Shown here: piece after piece, positions 22,221-30,000 of the stretch | Position numbering within the stretch: the first letter of the stretch is position 1 | Layout: every line of letters begins with the position of its first letter | DNA from: Terriglobia bacterium | Lineage (GTDB): Bacteria; Acidobacteriota; Terriglobia; Terriglobales; Acidobacteriaceae | Direction: 5' to 3' | Assembly (NCBI GenBank): GCA_020073185.1 | Contig: JAIQFT010000050.1 | Location: 1 to 33,215 of the forward strand | Length of the DNA: 33,215 nucleotides | Position numbers and translations under genes: made by a program | Notes under the pieces: model-generated | Told to the model about the DNA's origin: nothing | What the model saw: only the letters and a program-made list of their open reading frames with translations | Database searches by the model: none

Positions 22221-23768
22221 TCACTGCTTGCGCAGCGCGCTCTTTCCCAGGCAGGTGAGAAAAATCGCGCTCTTGCCTGCGGCGTGGGGCGAGAAGAAGT
22301 CGACCACATCATCGTCATAAAACGTCAGGCCGCTGGCGCCGAGATACTGCGCGTAGGCCGCCAGATACAGCTTGCCGCCGAGAATTCCCGCCTCCAATTG
22401 AGTGGCGCGATAGCCGCGGTTCCCATAGCGCTCCAGGATGGCGTTCAGGTCAGCCAGAAAGAATACGTTGGCGGAAGCGTCGGCCGGAAGCTCCTGTTCC
22501 AGTCCCAGATATCTAGCGGGCCGGCGAAAGTCGCCTTCCTTGAGCAGTTCCAGTTCCCGCCGATCACGGTGGAAGTAGTACGCGCCCGGCTGCAGGCCGT
22601 CCACCGCATTCACCAGCACGTACAGGTGGTTGAGTTGCGCTCCGGAAGGATTATGGAAGTCGGCGGGGAATCCGCGGGTCGAGCGCTCCAGCATGGTAGA
22701 GAGCTGTGCCAACGTGATGGGCTCGCGCGCAAATTGCCGCGTCGAGCCGCGACGCAAGATCACCCTTTCGATGGGATCGCGCGAGAGTTCTTCCTCCGCG
22801 GCCGGTTGCAGCGCAATCGTCGGCCCGCACGGCTCAACCGCATCGCTGGGCGTGCGCTGCTCGCGCCAGGCAAGGACTTCCTCGCCACTCGCCAGCGAGG
22901 ACGCGGCATGCATCGCGCGCATCGCCGGGTAATCCACCTCGTGGTTTGACAGCGGCACCGTCTCCAGGAGCAGAGGCTCCACCGCCGGCGCGGGCGCGAC
23001 CTGTGGCCCCGAAATCGCGCCGAGCGTCACCATCGAGAAGGCGACCTCGTGGTCTGGGTCGAGATCGAGCAACCGGCTCAGTGCATCATCGGCGAACCCC
23101 GTCACCACCGTAGCCGGCAACTGCGTTGCGGTACACATCGCCAGCAGGTTCGCCAGGATGGTTCCGTTGTCCCACCCGAAATGACGATAGGTGCGCGCCT
23201 GGTACTTCCACGCGTTGCGCCAATACGTTCCCGTGCAAACGATCGTGGCCGGCGCTCTCTGCACCGCCGGATGCGCGCCGGAGGCATGCACCAACACGCT
23301 GCGGAAGTCGCCCGCGCGCAGCTTACGCAGTCCAAACTCCGCCGGGGCGAACTGGTACACGCCCGCTTCCAGTTCCGGCAGATCACCGCATATCAGGTAC
23401 AGTTCGATCTCATACAGGGCGCCCGTGCACGCCGCGGCGCGCATGAAGATTTCACCGCCGGGATGCGTTTTGCGCTTGGTAATTCCCGCCGAAAAATACA
23501 GCAGCAGGACGAGATCGTTCAACGTCGGCAGCCTCGCTTGGTCCGCGCGTACGTCTTCCGCGATCATTGACAGCGCCGCCATTCCCGTCTGCGGCACTTC
23601 CTTGGGCAGGCGGATGGGATCTATGGTCGGATAAATCTTGAACGGTAGTGGCCGGTTCGACCAGTCCAGGTAATGCGGATTGGTGCGCACGGCCTGGTAG
23701 GAGTACTTGGTGCCGTCGTGATAACGCCACGTAGCTCCCACGTCAGCGTTCTTGGGAAGAGTTGGCAT
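22221..23768 (-). CDS. SagB-type double nitroreductase-fold oxidoreductase
   Basis: From the ATG at 23768 the protein is 515 aa and consists of two nitroreductase-fold halves. The N-terminal half (about 15-265) has the SagB/ThcOx opening YHDGTKYSYQ, LVLLLYFSAGITK, RAAACTGALYEIELYLI and GWDNGTILANLLAMC. The C-terminal half (about 320-510) has RRGSTRQFAREPITLAQLSTML, FHNPSGAQLNHLYVLVN and ATQLEAGILGGKLYLAA. SagB-type enzymes use FMN to oxidise azoline rings in ribosomal peptide natural products. No precursor peptide or YcaO cyclodehydratase gene is in the window, so the substrate is unknown and may not be a peptide. TTG 23774 is an alternative start. The gene begins 15 bases after tRNA-Asp on the same strand. 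Confidence 0.82.
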   Translation of the reverse strand: MPTLPKNADVGATWRYHDGTKYSYQAVRTNPHYLDWSNRPLPFKIYPTIDPIRLPKEVPQTGMAALSMIAEDVRADQARLPTLNDLVLLLYFSAGITKRKTHPGGEIFMRAAACTGALYEIELYLICGDLPELEAGVYQFAPAEFGLRKLRAGDFRSVLVHASGAHPAVQRAPATIVCTGTYWRNAWKYQARTYRHFGWDNGTILANLLAMCTATQLPATVVTGFADDALSRLLDLDPDHEVAFSMVTLGAISGPQVAPAPAVEPLLLETVPLSNHEVDYPAMRAMHAASSLASGEEVLAWREQRTPSDAVEPCGPTIALQPAAEEELSRDPIERVILRRGSTRQFAREPITLAQLSTMLERSTRGFPADFHNPSGAQLNHLYVLVNAVDGLQPGAYYFHRDRRELELLKEGDFRRPARYLGLEQELPADASANVFFLADLNAILERYGNRGYRATQLEAGILGGKLYLAAYAQYLGASGLTFYDDDVVDFFSPHAAGKSAIFLTCLGKSALRKQ

Positions 23769-23782
23769 GGGCAAAGGAGAAA

Positions 23783-23859
23783 TGGCGGGGACGACGAGAC
23801 TCGAACTCGCGACCTCTGCCGTGACAGGGCAGCGTTCTAACCAACTGAACTACGTCCCC
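23783..23859 (-). tRNA. tRNA-Asp (GTC)
   Basis: This 77-nt tRNA has acceptor stem GGGGACG/CGTCCCC, D-arm TAGTTCAGTTGGTTAGAA, anticodon loop CTGTCAC (anticodon GTC), T-arm GAGTTCGAGTCTC, discriminator G and an encoded CCA (23785-23783). All arms pair. It lies 27 bases downstream of tRNA-Val and 15 bases before the SagB-type gene, all on the minus strand. Confidence 0.97.
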
Positions 23860-23886
23860 GGCTCTTGAACCGGATGCGCCAAAAGA

Positions 23887-23963
23887 TGGTGGGCGGTGCT
23901 GGACTCGAACCAACAACCTTCTGCTTGTAAGGCAGACGCTCTAACCAACTGAGCTAACCGCCC
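23887..23963 (-). tRNA. tRNA-Val (TAC)
   Basis: This 77-nt tRNA has acceptor stem GGGCGGT/ACCGCCC, D-arm TAGCTCAGTTGGTTAGAGC, anticodon stem TCTGC/GCAGA with loop CTTACAA (anticodon TAC), T-arm TGGTTCGAGTCCA, discriminator A and an encoded CCA. It is the first gene behind the promoter at 24025-23996. Confidence 0.97.
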
Positions 23964-23995
23964 CTGCACGAGCAGCTTACAACGGCTTCATGGGC

Positions 23996-24025
23996 AGTAT
24001 ACGCGACCCGAGAAACCGCGGTCAA
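23996..24025 (-). promoter_or_regulatory. Promoter of the tRNA-Val/tRNA-Asp/SagB unit
   Basis: On the minus strand TTGACC (24025-24020), an 18-bp spacer and TATACT (24001-23996) predict a start near 23989, about 26 bases before tRNA-Val. Transcription would run through both tRNAs into the SagB-type gene. Confidence 0.65.
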
Positions 24026-24104
24026 ACCCTCCAACTTGCGAGTCTCGAACGCCCGCGGGACAATCCAACAACGGTGAGCCTGTTCCTGCAGGCCGGAGCC
24101 CTGA

Positions 24105-25244
24105 TTGAAGATCGGCATCACATGTTATCCCACGTACGGCGGCAGTGGCGTGGTCGCCACCGAGCTGGGCATTGAGCTTGGGCAGCGCGGCCACGAGGTG
24201 CACTTCATCACCTACGCGCAACCGTTCCGCCTCTCCGGGACGCAGCCCAACGTCTGGTACCACGAGGTCGAGGTCTCGCACTACCCGCTGTTCGACTATC
24301 CGCCCTACGACCTGGCGCTGGCCACGCGCATGGCCGAGGTAGCGGAGATTTACGCGCTCGACCTGCTGCACGTGCACTACGCCATTCCGCACTCGGTCAG
24401 CGCGTACCTGGCCAAGCAGATGGCGGCGACGGCTCAGCCCAAGCGGCGGCTGCCCTTCGTCACCACCCTGCACGGGACCGATATCACCCTGGTCGGGCAG
24501 GACCGATCGTATTTGCCGATCACGCGTTTCTCCATCCAGCAGAGCGACGGCGTCACCGCGATCTCGAAGTACCTGCGCGAAGCGACCTTGAAAGACTTCG
24601 GCCTCGGCAACTCCATCCAGGTGATCTACAACTTCGTCAACTGCGACGTCTACCGCCGCGATCCCGAAGCTAAACAACGCCGCCGCGAGTTCGCGCGCGA
24701 CGACGAGCGCCTGCTGGTGCACCTCTCCAACTTCCGTCCGGTAAAGCGCGTGCAGGACGTGATCGAAATCTTCGACCGCGTGCAAAAGAAGGTTCCGGCC
24801 AAGCTGTTGCTCATCGGCGACGGCCCGGAACGCTCACGCGCGGAGTGGATGGCAATGGAAAAGCGCATCCACGACCGCGTTATCTTTCTCGGCAAGCAAG
24901 ACCGCGTGCACGAGAAGCTGGCCACGGCCGACCTGATGCTGTTGCCGAGCCGGTTGGAATCGTTTGGGCTGGCGGCGCTGGAGGCAATGGCGTGCGAGGT
25001 AGTGCCCATCGCCACGAACGTCGGCGGCGTGCCGGAAGTGGTGGAGCACGGCAAAACCGGCTTTCTCGCCAATGTCGGTGACGTCGAGGAAATGGCACGC
25101 TGCGCGATCGATCTCCTCTCCGACGATGCGCGCCTGAAGCAGATGGGAAGCGAAGGACGAACTGTTGCGCAGGGGCGTTTCTGTTCGACACGAATAATCC
25201 CGCAGTACGAAAAGTTTTATCGCGGGGTGTTGGACGGACGATAG
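24105..25244 (+). CDS. bshA: N-acetyl-alpha-D-glucosaminyl L-malate synthase BshA
   Basis: This 379-aa GT4 glycosyltransferase starts KIGITCYPTYGGSGVVATEL and has the BshA-typical LDLLHVHYAIPHSVSAYLAKQM, TTLHGTDITLVGQD and HLSNFRPVKRVQDV. The donor-binding C-terminal domain has RLESFGLAALEAMACEVVPIATNVGG. It transfers GlcNAc from UDP-GlcNAc to L-malate, the first step of bacillithiol synthesis, in the cytoplasm. bshB and bshC are not in the window. The start is TTG at 24105: it is the only codon giving the conserved MKIGITCYP N-terminus and has GGAG 8-9 bases upstream. The C-terminus converges on brnA with a 19-bp gap. Confidence 0.94.
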   Translation: MKIGITCYPTYGGSGVVATELGIELGQRGHEVHFITYAQPFRLSGTQPNVWYHEVEVSHYPLFDYPPYDLALATRMAEVAEIYALDLLHVHYAIPHSVSAYLAKQMAATAQPKRRLPFVTTLHGTDITLVGQDRSYLPITRFSIQQSDGVTAISKYLREATLKDFGLGNSIQVIYNFVNCDVYRRDPEAKQRRREFARDDERLLVHLSNFRPVKRVQDVIEIFDRVQKKVPAKLLLIGDGPERSRAEWMAMEKRIHDRVIFLGKQDRVHEKLATADLMLLPSRLESFGLAALEAMACEVVPIATNVGGVPEVVEHGKTGFLANVGDVEEMARCAIDLLSDDARLKQMGSEGRTVAQGRFCSTRIIPQYEKFYRGVLDGR

Positions 25245-25263
25245 CCCGGGCGGATGCCAAAAG

Positions 25264-25521
25264 TCAGATGGTCTTTTTTCGCGCGTTCGGCATTGCCGAC
25301 CGGGCGCGGGGCTTGGGAACCGCCGAGATTACCAACCGCAATAGCCGGTTCACCGACTCCGAACTGTTAAACACTTCCGCAACATCTGGCTGAAGCACCA
25401 CGGCGACGACGTTTCCTCTCATACGTGAAGCGAAACGGTTCGGTCGCGCCTGCGTGTAATCGAACCCGTACTCCTGGCGCATCTGATTCGCCGATTTACG
25501 ACTTTGACGTGTTTTGTTCAT
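25264..25521 (-). CDS. brnA: BrnA-like antitoxin
   Basis: This 85-aa protein has a basic N-terminus, then EYGFDYTQARPNRFASRMRGNVVAVVLQPDVAEVFNSSESVNRLLRLVISAV. The E-Y-x-F-x-x-A-x-x-N-x-(Y/F) lead and the strand-helix-helix order fit ribbon-helix-helix antitoxins that pair with BrnT. It should bind and neutralise BrnT and repress the operon. The start at 25521 lies within the 3' end of brnT (26-nt overlap) and has GGAGAG 5 bases upstream. It carries a longer basic N-terminal extension (MNKTRQSRKSANQMRQ) than usual; Met14 is an alternative start. Confidence 0.78.
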   Translation of the reverse strand: MNKTRQSRKSANQMRQEYGFDYTQARPNRFASRMRGNVVAVVLQPDVAEVFNSSESVNRLLRLVISAVPKPRARSAMPNARKKTI

Positions 25522-25780
25522 ATTCTCTCCGCTCGGCCGTAGTGGCCAGGCGTGCGCTGATGATCCGAACGCGTCCCTTATTCTCGGTGAAACTTACGAT
25601 CAACAGGCGCTCACGGCTTGAATGACCAATGATCAATTCCCGGGCCTCTTCCGCGGAATGATCGGGATCACCAAAGATCCGAGCCAGAGGATCAGCAAAC
25701 ACCGTCAGCGCCTCATCAAAACCAACGCGGTGCTTGCGTCGATTCGTTCGGTCCTTCAGCAGATTCCATTCAAAGTCCAT
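25496..25780 (-). CDS. brnT: BrnT-family toxin (RNase-fold)
   Basis: This 94-aa protein is a full BrnT/DUF497 protein: FEWNLLKDRTNRRKHRVGFDEALTVFADPLARIFGDPDHS, then EEARELIIGHSSRERLLIVSFTENKGRVRIISARLATTAERREYE. Family members are RelE-like-fold ribonucleases that arrest translation. All conserved blocks (K-x-x-x-N-x-x-KH, E-R/E-x-x-G, RIISAR, ER-x-x-Y) are present, so the toxin looks intact. A TATACT box 8 bases before the ATG predicts a nearly leaderless message. It is the first gene of a two-gene unit. Confidence 0.88.
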   Translation of the reverse strand: MDFEWNLLKDRTNRRKHRVGFDEALTVFADPLARIFGDPDHSAEEARELIIGHSSRERLLIVSFTENKGRVRIISARLATTAERREYEQNTSKS

Positions 25781-25788
25781 CCCTCTTC

Positions 25789-25794
25789 AGTATA
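25789..25794 (-). promoter_or_regulatory. TATACT -10 box of brnTA
   Basis: On the minus strand TATACT (25794-25789) is followed by 8 bases and the brnT ATG; predicted leader 1-2 nt. A GAAGAGGG abuts the ATG, but most of it would be upstream of +1. No -35 recognised. Confidence 0.45.
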
Positions 25795-25832
25795 CCCGTC
25801 AGCAAACGCATTGCCGGTCCTGGCACATGGGA

Positions 25833-27188
25833 TCACCTCTGCGTCCCCGAGCGGGCGTCGGAGTAGGCGGTCGAGACCGACACGCCGACGTCGTAGGACT
25901 GCAGCAGCGGCAAGTTCAGGCGGATGAGCGTGCCGCCGACGGAGCCGCTGTCAATCACCATCTTGGCGGATTCGCCGTATAGAACTTTCAAACGCTCGGC
26001 CACGTTGGCGATGCCAATGCCGGTGCCCCCGATGCCGGTCGGAGGCTCCAACATCTGTGCCGCGCCCATGCCCACGCCGTCGTCTTCGACTTCCACGATC
26101 ACATGGCCGTCGCGCAGGCGGCTGCGAAGATAAATGGTTCCGCCTTCGATCTTGGGCGCCAAGCCGTGCTTGATGGAGTTCTCGACCAGCGGCTGCAGCA
26201 GCATGCTGGGCACGACGACATCGAGCGAAGCGGGATCGAGGTCCTTGATGACGGTTAGCTTGTCGCGCCCGAAGCGCACGACCTCGATGTCGAGATAGTC
26301 GTCAATGAATTCGAACTCCTCGCGCAACTGCACAAAGGCGTCACCCTTGCGCAGCAGGCGTCGCAGGATATTGGCGAGCTTGACGATAACATCGCGCGCC
26401 TTGTCGGGATCGAAGCGCACCAGCGACGAAACCGAATTCAGGGTGTTGAACAGGAAGTGCGGATTGATCTGGTTTTGCAGCGCTTCCATGCGCGCCTGCA
26501 ACAGCGCCCGCTGCTGCTCCTCCAGCTTGATCTCCATGCGGGTGTTGTTCCAGATTTTCATCGGGATGGCGATGCACATGACCGACGCCGCGAAGATCGC
26601 AACCAGAATCCAGAAACTCCCGCTGTTCATGCTGAAAATGCGCTGCGGTTGCCAGCGGTGCAGCTCCAGCTTGAGGAAGCGTAAGGCAAGAATGAGGAAG
26701 AAGAGCGCGATCTGCCAGTCCACCTTGGGACGCGGCAGGTTGCGGCGGATCCAGCGGTAAATGCTCAGGTCAATAAAGGGCGAAAACGACCAGATGTCTT
26801 CCGTGTCCCGGGTCAGCTCGCGCATCTTGCCGGCGATGATGCCCGCGAAAAAGCAGAACGGCAGGTTGAGCCACTCGCGATGCGCCGCCGAGGGCAGCGA
26901 CACCATGATGCCGCCGAGTGCGCCGGCCAGCGGCCCGCCGATCAAGCCGGTGAGCATGGAACTTTCAAACGAAAGATCGGCGGCGAGGAAGTTGGAGGCG
27001 TTGATGCGCACGACCACCCCGAGCGCGAACGGCGTGCCGATCCAGAGAACCAGGTAGAGGGTATGCGAGAGCGAGCGCGGCTCGGTGAAGAGCAAGTCCT
27101 TGAAGATGCGCGAACGCACCAACGCGCTGGCGACGGCGGCAGCGACGCCAAGCTGAATCAGCAGATTGATGGCGACCAGGCGATCCAT
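25833..27188 (-). CDS. LytS/YehU-type sensor histidine kinase, orphan
   Basis: This 451-aa kinase has a 5TMR-LYT-like membrane part: hydrophobic segments about 5-24, 43-62, 78-100, 108-121, then 160-173 and 193-212, with the motif GLIGGPLAGALGG. A coiled linker and the His_kinase domain follow, with acceptor His244 in NQINPHFLFNTLNS. The ATPase domain has PLVENSIKHG, EDDGVGM and GTGIGIANVAERL. Such kinases normally act on LytTR-type regulators and sense cell-envelope or small-molecule signals. No LytTR gene is present here, so the partner is elsewhere. The C-terminal tail after the ATPase domain (about 425-451) is not conserved. On the minus strand TAGAGT 16 bases upstream of the ATG is a weak -10 candidate. 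Confidence 0.9.
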   Translation of the reverse strand: MDRLVAINLLIQLGVAAAVASALVRSRIFKDLLFTEPRSLSHTLYLVLWIGTPFALGVVVRINASNFLAADLSFESSMLTGLIGGPLAGALGGIMVSLPSAAHREWLNLPFCFFAGIIAGKMRELTRDTEDIWSFSPFIDLSIYRWIRRNLPRPKVDWQIALFFLILALRFLKLELHRWQPQRIFSMNSGSFWILVAIFAASVMCIAIPMKIWNNTRMEIKLEEQQRALLQARMEALQNQINPHFLFNTLNSVSSLVRFDPDKARDVIVKLANILRRLLRKGDAFVQLREEFEFIDDYLDIEVVRFGRDKLTVIKDLDPASLDVVVPSMLLQPLVENSIKHGLAPKIEGGTIYLRSRLRDGHVIVEVEDDGVGMGAAQMLEPPTGIGGTGIGIANVAERLKVLYGESAKMVIDSGSVGGTLIRLNLPLLQSYDVGVSVSTAYSDARSGTQR

Positions 27189-27222
27189 GCGCGTTTCAGG
27201 CCTACTCTAGCACGGCGCCACC

Positions 27223-27293
27223 ATCGAGACACTGAGAACACCGAGTCTTTCATATCGTTGTCTCGGTGCACCTCGGTGAACTCGGTGACTCGT
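27223..27293. repeat. CACCGAG / CTCGGTG word array
   Basis: CGAGACACTGAGAACACCGAG on the left faces three copies of CTCGGTG (27262-27268, 27272-27278, 27281-27287) on the right; ACACCGAG (27238-27245) can pair with any of them. It fills the gap between the AlaX stop and the LytS start on the minus strand. Confidence 0.65.
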
Positions 27294-27295
27294 GG

Positions 27296-28546
27296 TTAAA
27301 GAGCATTCGTAATCTTCGTCGCGATTGAATTGAGCATGCCGGCGACATCGCTTCCAGCGGGCGGGCCGCCCTGGGCAAGGTCGCGCGCACCGCCGCCGCG
27401 TCCGCCCAGCGCGGCCATGGATTCTTTCATCAGTGCGCCCATGTCGAAACGCCCGCTGGCGGATTGCGCGAAGACCAACGACGGCTGCGGCACAGTCGTT
27501 GCGAGCAGGGCGACGACTCCGGGATGCAGCGCGAGTTTCTGCGCGAGCAACTTGATGAATCCGAGATCGCGATCGGCGAAGGTGCGCGTGATAAGGCGAA
27601 CGCCATTGATTTCGGGCGTGTCAGCCACCATCCGCGCCGCCATGAACTCGGCCAACTCGGCCAGCGTTTTCTGCTCGCGCTTCCCTGCCGACTTGGATTC
27701 GTCCAAAATCTTGCGAATTTGCTCGGGGACATCGTAGAGATGGCTGGAAAACAGCGCGGCGGCGGAGGTCAGGGTTTCAAAATCCTGGCGCGCGGTCGCG
27801 ATGGCACGAGCCCCGCAGACGAACTCCACGCGCATGCCCTGCTTCACCTTTTCGGTCTTGCGCACCAGGATGGCGCCGATCTCTCCGGTACGGCCGACGT
27901 GGGTGCCGCCGCAGGCGGTGAGGTCATGACCGCGAATTTCGATGAGGCGAAGCTTGTCTTTCACCTCGGGCGGAATTTTCCGTACACCCATCTGGCGCGC
28001 TTCCTCGAGGGGGGCAAACTTGATTTCGACCAAAACGTCGTCGGCGATGATTTGGTTGGAGCGGCGCTTCACTTCGCGGATTTGCTCGGGTGACAACGCC
28101 TTCACGTCCAGGTCGATGGTGCAGGTTTCGTCGCCCATGTGGAAGGAAACGGTGGGCGCGTTGAACAACTCGATGAAAACGGCGGATAGCAGGTGCTGAC
28201 CGGTGTGCTGCTGCATGTGGTCGCGGCGGCGGGGGCGATCGATGACGCCGCGGATCACCGCATCCTTCTGAATTCCGACTCCACCCTCAGGAACCTCCAC
28301 GCAGTGTGCGATGTCGCCACTCGGTAGCTCGGTGACTTCAACGATGCGGAGCTTCGGGCCGTCGGGAAAGTCCGCATCGCTGAGCCAGCCCGTATCGAAC
28401 AGTTGGCCGCCCGAAGTGGGATAAAAGGCGGTGCGATCCAGAATGATACCGAGGTGTGGGCGCTCCTCGGTGATGTTGCTGAAGGCGACGAAGCGGCCTT
28501 CGAATTCGGTGAGATTCGGGTCGGTGTAGTAGAGGCGTTCGGTCAT
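27296..28546 (-). CDS. Alanyl-tRNA editing protein, AlaX-L type with DHHA1 domain
   Basis: This 416-aa protein lacks an aminoacylation domain but has an AlaRS-like beta-barrel (FYPTSGGQLFDTG), the editing zinc motifs HTGQH (His114, His118) and CGGTH (Cys212, His216), and a C-terminal DHHA1 domain ending GGRGGGARDLAQGG. It should hydrolyse Ser- or Gly-mischarged tRNA-Ala in trans. The zinc ligands are intact. The length matches the long AlaX group. TATACT on the minus strand ends 12 bases before the ATG, so the leader is about 6 nt. No partner genes; thrC follows upstream on the same strand. Confidence 0.9.
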   Translation of the reverse strand: MTERLYYTDPNLTEFEGRFVAFSNITEERPHLGIILDRTAFYPTSGGQLFDTGWLSDADFPDGPKLRIVEVTELPSGDIAHCVEVPEGGVGIQKDAVIRGVIDRPRRRDHMQQHTGQHLLSAVFIELFNAPTVSFHMGDETCTIDLDVKALSPEQIREVKRRSNQIIADDVLVEIKFAPLEEARQMGVRKIPPEVKDKLRLIEIRGHDLTACGGTHVGRTGEIGAILVRKTEKVKQGMRVEFVCGARAIATARQDFETLTSAAALFSSHLYDVPEQIRKILDESKSAGKREQKTLAELAEFMAARMVADTPEINGVRLITRTFADRDLGFIKLLAQKLALHPGVVALLATTVPQPSLVFAQSASGRFDMGALMKESMAALGGRGGGARDLAQGGPPAGSDVAGMLNSIATKITNAL

Positions 28547-28558
28547 GTCACTTCAAAA

Positions 28559-28564
28559 AGTATA
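28559..28564 (-). promoter_or_regulatory. TATACT -10 box of the AlaX gene
   Basis: On the minus strand TATACT (28564-28559) lies 12 bases before the ATG at 28546, predicting a 5-6-nt leader. No -35 match. Confidence 0.4.
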
Positions 28565-28602
28565 CCCACACGCGAGGGTGCGTGTGCACACCGCAGCCAT
28601 GT

Positions 28603-29829
28603 TTAGTAAGGCTGAATGATGCCGCCGATAGAGCGCGGGGCGAGTTTTGCGGAGGCGGATGAGGAGGATTTGGATTTCAGGTAGGAGGCAATGACGTCGA
28701 TGTATTTGAGGCCGGAGCCGGTGTTGTAGAGGACGACGGTGTCGCTCGGTTTCAGGAAGCCGGAGGCACGGAGCAGGTTGTAGGCGGCCAGGGAGGCAGC
28801 GCCTTCGGGAGCGGCGAAAACGCCTTCGTCGCGCGCCCAGGATTGGAATGAGCGCATGATGTCGTCGTCGGTGACGGCAACGGCGGTACCGTCACTCCTC
28901 TTCAAAATGTCGAGGACGATGTAATCGGCATAGGCTTTGGGCACGCGCAAGCCGGCGGCAATGGTCGTGGCGTCTTTCCAGGGTTCGGAGACGGGCTTGT
29001 GTTCTTCCCAGGCTTTGACGATGGGCGCGCAGCCGGCAGATTGAACGGCGATCATGCGGGGCCGCTTGGCGCCAGTCTTCAGCCATCCGAGCTGCTGCAT
29101 TTCGTCGAAGGCTTTCCACATGCCGATGAGGCCGACACCTCCGCCGGTGGGGTAGATGACGGCATCGGGCAGGGTCCAGCCAAGTTGCTCGGCGATTTCG
29201 TAGCCCATGGTCTTCTTGCCTTCCACGCGGAAGGGCTCTTTGAGCGTGGAAACGTCGAACCAGCCTTCTTCTTCCTTGCGCTCGGCGATGATGCGCGCGC
29301 AGTCGCTAATGAGGCCGTCAACCAGATTGACGTGGGCACCATAGGACTGGCACTCGATGAGGTTCGCCTGCGGAACATCTTTGGGCATGAAAATGTGGGC
29401 TTCGATGCCGGCGGCAGCCGAGTAGGCCGCAAGCGCGCTGGCCGCGTTTCCGGCGGAGGGTGCGGCAAGTTTCTTCAGGCCGTAGGCGCGCGCCATGGTG
29501 ACGGCGGCCGACATGCCGCGGGCTTTGAACGATCCGGTGGGATTGATGCCTTCGTCCTTGATGAAGACGTTCGGCATTTGGCGGCTGGGCAGCATGGGCG
29601 TGAAGCCTTCGCCGAGGGTGACGGGAGGAGCGTCGGGGAGAGCTTCGGCGTAGCGCCACATGGTGGCTGGGCGCGCGGCGAGGGATTCGCGGGTGAAGGT
29701 TTTGCCGATTGCGTTGAGATCGTAACGGACGTACAGCGAGCCGCCGTCACGCGGGCAGATGGTGCGGGGTTGATCGGCGGAGAGGTGTTCGAAGCATTTG
29801 GAACATTCGAGGTGGGTGATGTTGGACAT
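28603..29829 (-). CDS. thrC: Threonine synthase
   Basis: This 408-aa PLP enzyme opens with a small zinc ribbon (CSKC at 9-12, CPRDGG at 25-30), followed by TLGEGFTPML and the PLP lysine Lys102 in NPTGSFKARGMS. The substrate/PLP loops SAGNAASALAAYSA and YPTGGGVGLIGMWKA and the terminal NTGSGLKYID are present. It converts O-phospho-L-homoserine to L-threonine. The zinc-ribbon form is common in Acidobacteriota and other non-enteric bacteria. The start at 29829 gives the conserved MSNITHLECSKC; the 22 in-frame residues upstream are not conserved. An unusual Ser/Lys-rich tail (KSKSSSSASAKLAPRSIGGIIQPY) extends past the fold. TGATAGACT on the minus strand about 45 bases upstream is an extended -10 candidate. 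Confidence 0.92.
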   Translation of the reverse strand: MSNITHLECSKCFEHLSADQPRTICPRDGGSLYVRYDLNAIGKTFTRESLAARPATMWRYAEALPDAPPVTLGEGFTPMLPSRQMPNVFIKDEGINPTGSFKARGMSAAVTMARAYGLKKLAAPSAGNAASALAAYSAAAGIEAHIFMPKDVPQANLIECQSYGAHVNLVDGLISDCARIIAERKEEEGWFDVSTLKEPFRVEGKKTMGYEIAEQLGWTLPDAVIYPTGGGVGLIGMWKAFDEMQQLGWLKTGAKRPRMIAVQSAGCAPIVKAWEEHKPVSEPWKDATTIAAGLRVPKAYADYIVLDILKRSDGTAVAVTDDDIMRSFQSWARDEGVFAAPEGAASLAAYNLLRASGFLKPSDTVVLYNTGSGLKYIDVIASYLKSKSSSSASAKLAPRSIGGIIQPY

Positions 29830-30000
29830 GGTCTGCCGCTCAGCCGGTGTGCGGTCGATCAGTCTATCAGCCGCTTCGATTGGAACCAGAGACAATTAAC
29901 CGCTGAGGACGCGCAGGGAGCAGGTAAGAAACCTTGCCCTACATGCCGGGGATTAACCGGACCAACGGAGAGATGGGGAAAGAACCCCGGGACCGGTTCC

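Noticed and set aside
23887-23963. Reading the second tRNA as tRNA-Thr (TGT) on the plus strand
   Set aside because: D-arm, T-arm (GGTTCGAGTCC) and CCA all place it on the minus strand, giving anticodon TAC.
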